A stretch of DNA of 6,455 nucleotides from Leucothrix mucor (GCA_011322515.1 DRMS01000062.1:1-6455); one strand, 5' to 3'. Positions 1-5,660 are shown, counted from the stretch's first letter. Numbers and translations are program-made. The notes: generated by a model not told the origin, from the sequence alone.

Positions 1-934
1 CGATTATTTTGCGCTTAGCTTCTGGGTCAGTTTCACCTGCTAATGCGGATAAAAAGCGCTCCTCGGCATTGATGCGGATAACCTTTACCCCCATATGCTC
101 GGCAAAAGTAGCCATTACTTGATCGCCTTCGTGATAGCGCAATAAACCTGTATCAACAAACACGCAAGTTAATTGTTTACCGATTGCTTGATGTAGCATG
201 GCAGCAACAATAGAAGAGTCAACGCCACCTGATAAACCTAAGATCACCTCATCGGAGCCGACCTGTTCTTTAATTATTTCTAAGTTTTCATCAATAATAT
301 TTTGTGCTGTCCACAACGCCTTACAGCCACATATTTCTGCAACAAAGCGTTCTATAATACGCTTTCCTTGTTTGGTATGGGTGACTTCTGGGTGAAATTG
401 AATACCATAGAATTGCTTATTCTCATCCGCCATTGCCGCTATTGGTGCATTATCCGTGCTTCCCATGAGCTTAAAACCGTCAGGCATGGCTTCAACACGG
501 TCTCCATGCGACATCCAAACATCCAGTAACCCATGCCCCTGTTCATTCACTTCATCTTCAATATCTTTAAATAATCTAGTATGCCCTCGCGCCCTTACCT
601 GCGCATAACCATATTCATGATGATCCGCATTTTCTACTTTACCCCCAAGTTGTGATGCCATTGTTTGCATGCCATAACAAATGCCTAGTACTGGGATGCC
701 CAATTCAAAGACAATATTAGGCGCATCAGGTGCATCATCCCCTATCGTTGATTCAGGACCACCTGATAAAATAATACCTTTAGCACCAAAGTCAGCAACT
801 TCATCTGTGGTTACATCCCAAGGATAGATTTCACAGTAAACCCCTATTTCACGCACTCTACGAGCTATTAATTGGGTATATTGTGCGCCAAAGTCTAGGA
901 TTAAAATGCGGTCTGTGTGAATGTTTTGGCTCAT
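1..934 (-). CDS. guaA: GMP synthase (glutamine-hydrolysing), N-terminal 311 codons, cut by window edge
   Basis: GuaA converts XMP to GMP in the cytosol, using ATP and ammonia released from glutamine. I translated this frame through the whole stretch and found no stop. The class I glutamine amidotransferase domain occupies about residues 8-205, with GICYGMQ carrying the nucleophile Cys86 and IQFHPEV carrying His181 and Glu183; these are the same positions as in the E. coli enzyme. The ATP pyrophosphatase domain begins at about residue 212 with the P-loop SGGVDSS (235-241), followed by VDTGLLR and ALAGETDPEAKRK. The C-terminal dimerisation part lies beyond the left edge. The start at 934 begins MSQNIHTDRILILDFG and has a good Shine-Dalgarno sequence. 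The upstream neighbour is the DUF523 gene, 135 bases away, and not guaB. I saw no convincing promoter or terminator in that gap (935-1069). Confidence 0.98.
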   Translation of the reverse strand, partial: MSQNIHTDRILILDFGAQYTQLIARRVREIGVYCEIYPWDVTTDEVADFGAKGIILSGGPESTIGDDAPDAPNIVFELGIPVLGICYGMQTMASQLGGKVENADHHEYGYAQVRARGHTRLFKDIEDEVNEQGHGLLDVWMSHGDRVEAMPDGFKLMGSTDNAPIAAMADENKQFYGIQFHPEVTHTKQGKRIIERFVAEICGCKALWTAQNIIDENLEIIKEQVGSDEVILGLSGGVDSSIVAAMLHQAIGKQLTCVFVDTGLLRYHEGDQVMATFAEHMGVKVIRINAEERFLSALAGETDPEAKRKII

Positions 935-940
935 TGAGGG

Positions 941-946
941 ATCCTT
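941..946 (-). promoter_or_regulatory. Shine-Dalgarno sequence of guaA
   Basis: On the minus strand AAGGAT lies 6 bases before the ATG at 934. It fixes the guaA start and is the clearest ribosome binding site in the window along with that of the SPOR gene. Confidence 0.8.
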
Positions 947-1069
947 AGGTTGTTATTTAGCGGATTTGTGGCAATACTTTATAGAGTGAACTACTAATTT
1001 AGGACGGGGTAACTAAGTTGATAGCCACTTAAATATAAGGCGGACTCTAATACAAATAAAACAACATTG

Positions 1070-1522
1070 CTATTCACTTTTTATGATCAATTCAGGTTTT
1101 AATCGGCGTAATTCATCTGCAAAAATCCCCCAACCATCTAATGCCTGCAACTGCCCTTCCCTATCATATAACTTTGTTTTACCCGTACCACAGCTAGGTG
1201 ATTTTTGCTTTAGGATGCAACCTTTTAATTCTGGATTTTGCTTTAAAAGCTGCGCAGCATAATTGCGTAATGCTTGAGTATAATCAAGAGCGGGATTTTC
1301 AATGACGACTGCGTGATAACCATCTACATATTGTCTTAGCTGAAGGGGTGGTCGAGGTATGCTTAAGCCAATCGCGACTTCTGGACAGATTGGGAGTAGC
1401 TGAACTTCCTTACTTATCTGCTGTAATTCTTTAGCTGGTAATGCTTTCAACTTTGCATCATAGCGAACTTTTTCACCAAAGAGACAGCTACTGATAGCAA
1501 ATAATGGCTTATTAACTTTCAT
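1070..1522 (-). CDS. DUF523 family protein, TudS-like (thiouracil desulfurase family)
   Basis: A 150-residue protein covering the whole DUF523 domain. It has the family hallmarks in order: SSCLFGEKVRYD (Cys13), PICPEVAIGLSIPRPP (Cys46) and KQKSPSCGTGKT (Cys111), plus an extra Cys102. In the characterised family member TudS, three cysteines in these motifs hold a [4Fe-4S] cluster that removes sulfur from thiouracil or thiolated nucleotides. By analogy Cys13, Cys46 and Cys111 would be the ligands here; the substrate in this organism is an inference. The start ATG overlaps the end of lipB by 11 bases (ATGAAAGTTAA), which points to translational coupling and co-transcription with ybeD-lipB. Length is normal for the family. 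The stop is TAG at 1070-1072. Confidence 0.92.
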   Translation of the reverse strand: MKVNKPLFAISSCLFGEKVRYDAKLKALPAKELQQISKEVQLLPICPEVAIGLSIPRPPLQLRQYVDGYHAVVIENPALDYTQALRNYAAQLLKQNPELKGCILKQKSPSCGTGKTKLYDREGQLQALDGWGIFADELRRLKPELIIKSE

Positions 1523-2135
1523 TTTTATCCATTACAGGTAGTGTCTCTAGCAAACTTTGTGTTAATTCCCCTGCAATTTGTGACATGGATTTATGGATAC
1601 CAAGATCTTTACATTGTGTTACTTCCATTCCCTTATAGCCACAAGGATTAATACGTTTAAAGGCGCTCAGATCCATATCAATATTAAGACTTAAGCCATG
1701 CGTGCTACAACCCCGTGAGATGCGTAAACCCAGAGCTGCAATTTTTTTAGCATCGACATAAACACCAGGTGCTTGGGGATCACTATTAGCACAAATATGG
1801 TTAGAGGCTAAAAAGTTAATAAGGGTATTTTCTATATGGGTGACTAATTGGCGCACACCGAGTTGGCGACGTTTTAAATCAATCAGTAAATAAATAACGA
1901 GTTGCCCAGGTCCGTGATAGGTGACTTGCCCTCCACGATCAATAGGGATAATGGGAATATCACCTGCATCAAGGATATGTTTACGCTTACCGTTGCGACC
2001 TAGCGTAAAAACAGGCGTGTGTTCTACAACCCAGAGTTCATCTTCTGATTTTTTATCGCGTTGTTGGGTAAAATCCTGCATTGCTTGCCAAACTGGTTGG
2101 TAGTCTTGCAGACCTAATTGTTTTATTTTTATCAT
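1512..2135 (-). CDS. lipB: Octanoyltransferase LipB (lipoate biosynthesis)
   Basis: LipB moves the octanoyl group from octanoyl-ACP to the lipoyl domains of 2-oxoacid dehydrogenases and GcvH in the cytosol, the first step of endogenous lipoate assembly before LipA adds sulfur. The 207 residues match the family length (E. coli LipB is about 213). Visible motifs are FTLGRNGK (43-50), RGGQVTYHGPGQLVIY (67-82), the catalytic lysine in AKKIAALGLRI (Lys131), RGCSTHGLSLN (141-151) and the catalytic cysteine in RINPCGYKGMEVTQ (Cys165). The Lys/Cys pair is complete, so the enzyme should be active. The ATG at 2135 follows the ybeD stop by 22 bases; the ribosome binding site is weak (GTGAG). The 3' end overlaps the DUF523 start. 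No lipA is seen next to it in this window. Confidence 0.97.
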   Translation of the reverse strand: MIKIKQLGLQDYQPVWQAMQDFTQQRDKKSEDELWVVEHTPVFTLGRNGKRKHILDAGDIPIIPIDRGGQVTYHGPGQLVIYLLIDLKRRQLGVRQLVTHIENTLINFLASNHICANSDPQAPGVYVDAKKIAALGLRISRGCSTHGLSLNIDMDLSAFKRINPCGYKGMEVTQCKDLGIHKSMSQIAGELTQSLLETLPVMDKNES

Positions 2136-2157
2136 TTACACGCTCACAAATGATAAA

Positions 2158-2442
2158 TTATAACGCCCAAAGAACTAGTTCACAGCTTGTTAGCTCTCGG
2201 TAAAGTGCATCTAACTGCGGTTTGTTTTCCGCGTGAATATTGAGCGTTAAGCTGGTGTATTTCCCCGTTTTGCTATTACGTATTTTAATTTCATTTTCAT
2301 CAAAGTGCGGATCATGTTTACCCGCAATTTCAATCATACGTTGATGGAACTCGGGAAGTGCTGCTCCCATTACTTTAAGAGCAAAATCACAAGGAAATTC
2401 TATAAGTGACTCTTCTTCTGAAGTTTGCGGTTTTGATTTCAT
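2158..2442 (-). CDS. ybeD: YbeD/DUF493 family protein
   Basis: A 94-residue cytosolic protein of the small alpha/beta YbeD (DUF493) family, whose biochemical role is unknown. It typically sits between dacA and lipB, as here. The family pattern runs from LIEFPCDFALKVMGAALPEF near the N-terminus, through GKYTSLTLNIHAENKPQLDALYREL, to a C-terminal hydrophobic strand (VLWAL). E. coli YbeD is 87 residues. I chose the ATG at 2442 over an in-frame TTG at 2496. The longer form adds 18 residues unlike the family, and its extra codons lie in repeat and terminator sequence. No strong ribosome binding site precedes 2442. The stop at 2158-2160 is 22 bases before lipB, so the two are almost certainly co-transcribed. 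Confidence 0.9.
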   Translation of the reverse strand: MKSKPQTSEEESLIEFPCDFALKVMGAALPEFHQRMIEIAGKHDPHFDENEIKIRNSKTGKYTSLTLNIHAENKPQLDALYRELTSCELVLWAL

Positions 2443-2466
2443 ATTGACACTGATCGGGGGGGCTTT

Positions 2467-2494
2467 AAAAAATAAAGTTACCCTATTGGGTAAC
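2467..2494 (-). terminator. Probable intrinsic terminator downstream of dacA, just before ybeD
   Basis: On the minus strand GTTACCC-AATA-GGGTAAC forms a perfect 7-bp stem with a 4-base loop. It is followed directly by TTTATTTTTT, the classic layout of a Rho-independent terminator. It lies between the dacA stop and the ybeD start, so it would end or attenuate the dacA transcript. A related but decayed version lies at 4755-4775, where the right arm is mutated and the stem is lost. The A-rich stretch on the other side might also allow function in the plus direction, but no plus-strand gene needs it. Confidence 0.6.
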
Positions 2495-2613
2495 AATTTT
2501 TCTGCTTGGATTATTTCAAGGTAAACATAGCCAAACTACGCAATGATCGAGATCATTCAAGCAGAAAAAAAGGATAAGCAAGAGAGTAGACTTGTTTCTT
2601 TGAAGTTCCTTAA
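2495..2613. repeat. Dispersed hairpin repeat, copy A (dacA-ybeD gap)
   Basis: A 12-bp perfect stem, TTTTTCTGCTTG (2497-2508) with CAAGCAGAAAAA (2558-2569), encloses 49 bases. Within these is a near-perfect palindrome AATGATC-GA-GATCATT (2542-2557). CTACGCAATGATCGA (2536-2550) matches copy C at 13 of 15 positions, and GAGATCATTCAA (2549-2560) is identical to copy B. The right edge GTTCCTTAA (2605-2613) equals the right edge of copy D and contains the dacA stop codon on the minus strand. Similarity to copy B continues leftward to about 2463, through the terminator stem. Confidence 0.7.
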
Positions 2614-3788
2614 TTAGAAAAAAGTTTTTTAACACTGTCCTTCACTGATGCCCATATACCACCTGCATCAACAGGTTCTAATGCAACAAGTGGTAGCTCA
2701 GCAACAATAATATCGCCATCTTTAATAATGGCTTTTCCTAAAGGGTCTCCGCGCTTCACTGGCGCGTCAATGTCTTTATATAACTCCATCATTCCTTGAA
2801 GTTTTTCATAATGACCTTTTTGAATGGTGACATATAAGCCATCAATGGTACCTGCCGCTACTTTATCTGTAGTTCCTTTCCAGACACGCGCTTCAGCTAA
2901 TACGGAATTACTTGCATAGAGCTTATGTGTTTCAAAAAAGCGAAAGCCATACTCTAGTAATTGCTGACTATAATCGGCGCGTGTCTTTTTGCTATTTGTA
3001 CCTAACATCACAGAAATCAAGCGCATATTGTTACGTTCAGCCGATGCAACTAGGCAATAACCAGCAGAGTCTGTATGACCTGTCTTCATGCCATCAACAG
3101 TTTTGTCACGCCATAGTAATTTATTACGGTTATACTGCTTGATGCCATTATAGGTATAGTGTTTGATTTTATAGATTTTATAAAATTCAGGATATTTTTT
3201 GATAAGCGCACGCGCTAGCTTGACAATATCTCTTGCGGTAGTGTAATGCAGTTTATCAGGCATACCCGATGCATTAACATAATGCGTACCTTCCATACCG
3301 AGTTTAGCTGCCGCCGCATTCATTTTATCAACAAAGGCGCTTTCACTACCTGCAACATGCTCTGCCAACGCAACAGCAGCATCATTACCTGACTGCACAA
3401 TAAGACCGTGTAACATACGCTCAAGTGGTACTTTTTTACCACCTTCGACAAACATGCGTGAACCTTCCATTTTCCACGCTTTTTCACTGACTAATACACG
3501 GTCTTCTAGTGTTGCATTACCTTTTGCCAACTCCCCATAAAGCACATAGGCTGTCATTAGCTTGGTAATGCTAGCAGGTTCTATACGCTTTGCTGGGTTC
3601 TTCGCAGCTAACTCTACTCCGCTAATGTGGTCAACTAATAGATAGCTTTGCGCATCTAGAACGGGTGCAATCGGTTGATTGTCCGCACTTGCTAGTAGTG
3701 GATTAAACAATAAAACAATGATAAACAGTATTTTATAGGTTATATTTAGTGCAACAGCATTAGCAAGCTTAGCTAAATTGAATATCAT
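2610..3788 (-). CDS. dacA: D-alanyl-D-alanine carboxypeptidase, PBP5/DacA type
   Basis: A periplasmic, membrane-anchored low-molecular-weight penicillin-binding protein that removes the terminal D-Ala from peptidoglycan pentapeptides. With the ATG at 3788 it has 392 residues (E. coli DacA is 403). A signal peptide with hydrophobic core ILFIIVLLF ends at about ASA-DN (near 35). The serine-peptidase S11 domain carries all three active-site motifs: SITK (Ser73-Lys76), SGN (133-135) and KTG (235-237). The C-terminal PBP5 beta domain (about 295-370, ending AELPLVALEPV) is followed by the short amphipathic tail SVKDSVKKLFSN, the usual membrane anchor. An in-frame TTG at 3812 would add 8 residues; I prefer the ATG, though its ribosome binding site is poor (AAGGA is 12 bases or more away). 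Repeat D lies upstream and repeat A touches the stop codon. DacC or DacD paralogues cannot be excluded, but the position before ybeD-lipB favours dacA. Confidence 0.95.
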   Translation of the reverse strand: MIFNLAKLANAVALNITYKILFIIVLLFNPLLASADNQPIAPVLDAQSYLLVDHISGVELAAKNPAKRIEPASITKLMTAYVLYGELAKGNATLEDRVLVSEKAWKMEGSRMFVEGGKKVPLERMLHGLIVQSGNDAAVALAEHVAGSESAFVDKMNAAAAKLGMEGTHYVNASGMPDKLHYTTARDIVKLARALIKKYPEFYKIYKIKHYTYNGIKQYNRNKLLWRDKTVDGMKTGHTDSAGYCLVASAERNNMRLISVMLGTNSKKTRADYSQQLLEYGFRFFETHKLYASNSVLAEARVWKGTTDKVAAGTIDGLYVTIQKGHYEKLQGMMELYKDIDAPVKRGDPLGKAIIKDGDIIVAELPLVALEPVDAGGIWASVKDSVKKLFSN

Positions 3789-3841
3789 CTTGTAATCATT
3801 TCCTTGTGACAAATTCTAGAACAGCTTCCCAGCATTTCTTC

Positions 3842-3999
3842 GGAACAGTCTCGAAATAAAATACTGATTTCTACTAGGCTATTTTTAGCTGAGTCGTATC
3901 CGACAGGAGGCGCATAGTTATTCATATGCAACGAGTAGCGGGTGCGGATCAGGCGAAAAAGAGTCAGCAAAGAGCTGCATATTATTTCGAGACTGTTCC
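3842..3999. repeat. MITE-like element with 18-bp perfect terminal inverted repeats, copy D
   Basis: The left end GGAACAGTCTCGAAATAA (3842-3859) is the exact reverse complement of the right end (3982-3999). Nested stems inside are GCTGAGTC (3888-3895) with GAGTCAGC (3961-3968, 7 of 8 pairs), ATCCG (3898-3902) with CGGAT (3945-3949), and GCATA (3912-3916) with TATGC (3925-3929) around an 8-base loop. The 158 bases therefore fold as one long imperfect hairpin. It holds no gene of its own and I found no clear target-site duplication. It fills much of the 318-base gap 3789-4106 between the SPOR gene and dacA. The rest of that gap holds only a weak CTTTC-TAA-GAAAG palindrome (4083-4095) just past the SPOR gene's stop. 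Confidence 0.8.
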
Positions 4000-4106
4000 T
4001 TAAGTTATAAAGAGTATCTTAAAAACCCTGTATTGTAATAACTTCCTGAGAATTTTCAATGTAACACTTGTACTAATTATACCTTTCTAAGAAAGAAAAG
4101 ACTTTC

Positions 4107-4619
4107 CTAATTAACGACAACTTTAAACTGTGACATTCCATCACTGACTAATTTATCTTTCACTCTATCAATATCAGATTGCTTATGAAATGGTCCAAGG
4201 CGCACCATATGTAACATTTTACCCGCTTTTGTCTTCCGAGACTCCATTGCTGCATGAGGTAAACCAATTGATGATAAGCGCACAAAAGTATCCAATGCTT
4301 GATCCTGATTTGGATACGTTCCTACGACCACGTAATAATTTTTATTATCAAGCACACCCCCCGTAGAACTAGAAGATGATTGTCGAGTAGCGATAGCGGG
4401 TGCTGCCGACTGTGTAGACCCAACCCGAGCGTCTGGCAAGCGTAGTGTAGGTGGTACAACCAGTGCCGAATCTTCCTCTGATGAATCACTATCTGATTTT
4501 AATAAGCCACTCATCTGACTGCAAGATGTCAATAGTAGTGATGAACCGATTAGTGCTACCCCGATAAAGGATGCTTTAATGGTATGGATAGTGTTACTTT
4601 TTATAGTTATATTTTTCAT
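4107..4619 (-). CDS. SPOR-domain lipoprotein in the RlpA position
   Basis: With the start at 4619 this is a 170-residue lipoprotein. A basic N-terminus and hydrophobic stretch (about 17-32) end in the lipobox LLTSC, with acylated Cys33. A low-complexity Ser/Asp/Glu linker follows (about 36-90), including VVPPTLRLPD. A SPOR domain spans about 94-170, starting NYYVVVGTYPNQDQA and containing the conserved VRLGPF. SPOR domains bind peptidoglycan stripped of stem peptides, typically at the division septum, so a periplasmic wall-binding role is likely. The gene stands directly upstream of dacA, where many gammaproteobacteria have rlpA, but the double-psi beta-barrel lytic domain of RlpA is absent. 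It may be a reduced RlpA or an unrelated SPOR lipoprotein. I chose the ATG at 4619 because GGGGAG precedes it; an in-frame ATG at 4631 would add MGRS. Confidence 0.88.
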   Translation of the reverse strand: MKNITIKSNTIHTIKASFIGVALIGSSLLLTSCSQMSGLLKSDSDSSEEDSALVVPPTLRLPDARVGSTQSAAPAIATRQSSSSSTGGVLDNKNYYVVVGTYPNQDQALDTFVRLSSIGLPHAAMESRKTKAGKMLHMVRLGPFHKQSDIDRVKDKLVSDGMSQFKVVVN

Positions 4620-4623
4620 GCTT

Positions 4624-4629
4624 CTCCCC
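4624..4629 (-). promoter_or_regulatory. Shine-Dalgarno sequence deciding the SPOR gene start
   Basis: On the minus strand GGGGAG ends 4 bases before the ATG at 4619. It overlaps the codons of the alternative upstream start at 4631, which has only a distant AAGAG. This favours 4619 as the true start, although the spacing is slightly short. Confidence 0.55.
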
Positions 4630-4667
4630 ATAGTATATGTCTCTTAGAATCCTCGTTGTACTTTATC

Positions 4668-4677
4668 TGTGCGCACA
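4668..4677. promoter_or_regulatory. Perfect 10-bp palindrome upstream of the SPOR gene
   Basis: TGTGCGCACA reads the same on both strands and lies about 50-60 bases upstream of the SPOR gene start, outside the repeat B region. Its place and symmetry fit a small operator for a dimeric regulator. No regulator or matching second site is visible, and a 10-base palindrome can arise by chance, so this is only a candidate. Confidence 0.25.
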
Positions 4678-4754
4678 ACTGACAGAATCTAGGTATCACT
4701 ATTTTATCTACCGAAAGATGAAGCAGATATGAATAAGGAAGTTTAAAGAAATTA

Positions 4755-4914
4755 AGTTACCCTATTCAGTAGATATTTTATTTCTGATTGGATTAGGAAG
4801 TTCCAAGTAATGAATTTACCTATACTGCACTGATTTTTTGTTCCTGATTAGAGCATCTCAAGAGGCGTATAGTTATTCTACGCAACGATTGAGATCATTC
4901 AATCAGGGATAAAA
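4755..4914. repeat. Dispersed hairpin repeat, copy B, apparently composite
   Basis: The right half (4837-4913) is a long hairpin: TTTGTTCCTGATT (4837-4849) with AATCAGGGATAAA (4901-4913) pairs over 13 positions including two G-T, then ATCTC (4855-4859) with GAGAT (4891-4895), then GCGTA (4865-4869) with TACGC (4879-4883). The left half offers a rival arm, TTTTATTTCTGATTG (4776-4790), which pairs equally well with 4900-4914. Bases 4794-4825 match copy C 5585-5616 at 26 of 32 positions, and all six differences are transitions. The left end (4742-4793) resembles copy A 2463-2513. This repeat fills most of the 330-base gap 4620-4949. The remainder holds the palindrome at 4668-4677 and a weak ATCAA-TTGAT hairpin (4920-4934) just past the CAP gene's stop. 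Confidence 0.7.
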
Positions 4915-4949
4915 GGGCAATCAAGAAAATTGATGACACCCTGCTAATA

Positions 4950-5552
4950 TCAATACGGTTTTTCACCAATATAATTTCCTGGTGGACTGTAATTACACAC
5001 CCAAAGTTGAGCTTTATCTGGGCAGACCGCTATCGCACATCCCACTGCTTGAGTTTCACGCCAAACTATCTGCGTATAATGTCCGCATTGCGCGCCTGAG
5101 CGACAGCTATTGTTATTATAATTATAGTCGATATCCTCGTCAGCCCATGATTTTATAACCTCCGCAATACTAATCCGCTGTAGCTCAACCCTTCCATCCG
5201 ACCAGCGTTTTGGACTAGCCCAAAATAGATTTTCACCATATATTTGTTTGAAGGGTCCAGCATAATGTGGTCGATGTTGCATAGCGCAGTTTTGTGACTT
5301 TGCTTGGTGATTAGCCCACTGCTGTGCATATCTTGCTAGTTTATTTGACCAATATAATGGTTTGAGACCTAATCGTGCGCGGACGGAATTATGGCTTGTT
5401 AATGTGCCTCTAAATAAAGCAGGCACGACATTACTGACAAGCGACCCCGTATTTGCATAACGTACTTCCTTTATTGGACTTGAGCTACATGCCAGCATGG
5501 TAAAAAGTGGCAAAAGAAGAAGGAGCAGATATTTATTCATATAATTACTCAT
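4950..5552 (-). CDS. CAP-domain (SCP/PR-1-like) lipoprotein
   Basis: A 200-residue secreted lipoprotein. A leucine-rich signal ends in the lipobox MLAC with acylated Cys22. The CAP domain covers about 48-200 with unusually complete eukaryote-type signatures: LTSHNSVRARLG (His54), YGENLFW (Glu107), SWADEDIDYNY (Glu139), CGHYTQIVWRE (His158) and CNYSPPGNYIGEKPY at the end. These give the full His-Glu-Glu-His tetrad of CAP proteins. Six further cysteines (89, 150, 156, 172, 177, 186) are spaced like the six disulfide-forming ones in plant PR-1 proteins, fitting an oxidising, outside-the-membrane location. The function is unknown; CAP proteins bind sterols, lipids or metals, or act in defence and virulence. 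Starts at 5552 and 5540 (MNKYLLLLL) are both possible; neither has a strong ribosome binding site. It is a single gene between repeats B and C. Confidence 0.93.
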   Translation of the reverse strand: MSNYMNKYLLLLLLPLFTMLACSSSPIKEVRYANTGSLVSNVVPALFRGTLTSHNSVRARLGLKPLYWSNKLARYAQQWANHQAKSQNCAMQHRPHYAGPFKQIYGENLFWASPKRWSDGRVELQRISIAEVIKSWADEDIDYNYNNNSCRSGAQCGHYTQIVWRETQAVGCAIAVCPDKAQLWVCNYSPPGNYIGEKPY

Positions 5553-5580
5553 TTTTTATTATCAATTTATTTGAGCTAGC

Positions 5581-5660
5581 AATTTAGGAAATTTCAAATA
5601 ATGAATCTACCCATATTACGCTACGCAACGATTGATAGGATTCAAGCAGAAGCAAAAGGG
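5581..5660. repeat. Dispersed repeat, copy C, diverged or truncated
   Basis: Bases 5585-5616 match copy B 4794-4825 at 26 of 32 positions. CTACGCAACGATTGA (5621-5635) is identical to copy B 4878-4892, and TTCAAGCAGAAGCAAAAGGG (5641-5660) parallels the right arms of A and B. Relative to B, the stretch between these blocks (the second CTGATT arm and the GCGTA-TACGC hairpin) is missing, and the left arm that would pair with CAAGCAG is not recognisable. This looks like a decayed or internally deleted copy. It lies between the DUF2058 gene and the CAP gene, immediately upstream of the latter. Confidence 0.6.

Noticed and set aside
198..529. Two plus-strand open frames (198-395 and 302-529).
   Set aside because: Both lie antisense inside guaA, whose minus-strand frame shows all catalytic motifs; they resemble no protein.
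935..1069. Promoter, purine-responsive site or fifth repeat copy upstream of guaA.
   Set aside because: TATAAA- and TTGTTT-like strings occur but not at proper spacing. No repeat-family block or riboswitch-like conserved core could be recognised.
1921..2103. Plus-strand open frame of 60 codons.
   Set aside because: Antisense to the conserved lipB coding sequence; no family resemblance.
2443..2496. N-terminal extension of YbeD from a TTG at 2496.
   Set aside because: The added 18 residues are outside the family pattern and their codons coincide with the terminator stem and repeat sequence; the ATG at 2442 gives normal length.
2912..3142. Plus-strand open frame of 76 codons.
   Set aside because: Antisense to dacA across the KTG region; a shadow of the real gene.
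3789..3812. TTG start at 3812 for DacA.
   Set aside because: It adds 8 hydrophilic residues before the signal peptide and has no better ribosome binding site; the ATG at 3788 is simpler, though not proven.
3785..3970. Minus-strand open frame of 61 codons upstream of dacA.
   Set aside because: It runs through the inverted-repeat element D, has no ribosome binding site or family motif, and overlaps the dacA start. Its codons simply translate the repeat.
3842..3999. Element D as an insertion sequence or attachment site with target duplication.
   Set aside because: No transposase is encoded and the bases flanking 3842 and 3999 do not form a convincing direct repeat, so I call it only MITE-like.
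2477..5660. CRISPR array.
   Set aside because: The repeats are few, diverged, hundreds of bases apart and separated by genes; there is no regular spacer pattern and no cas gene.
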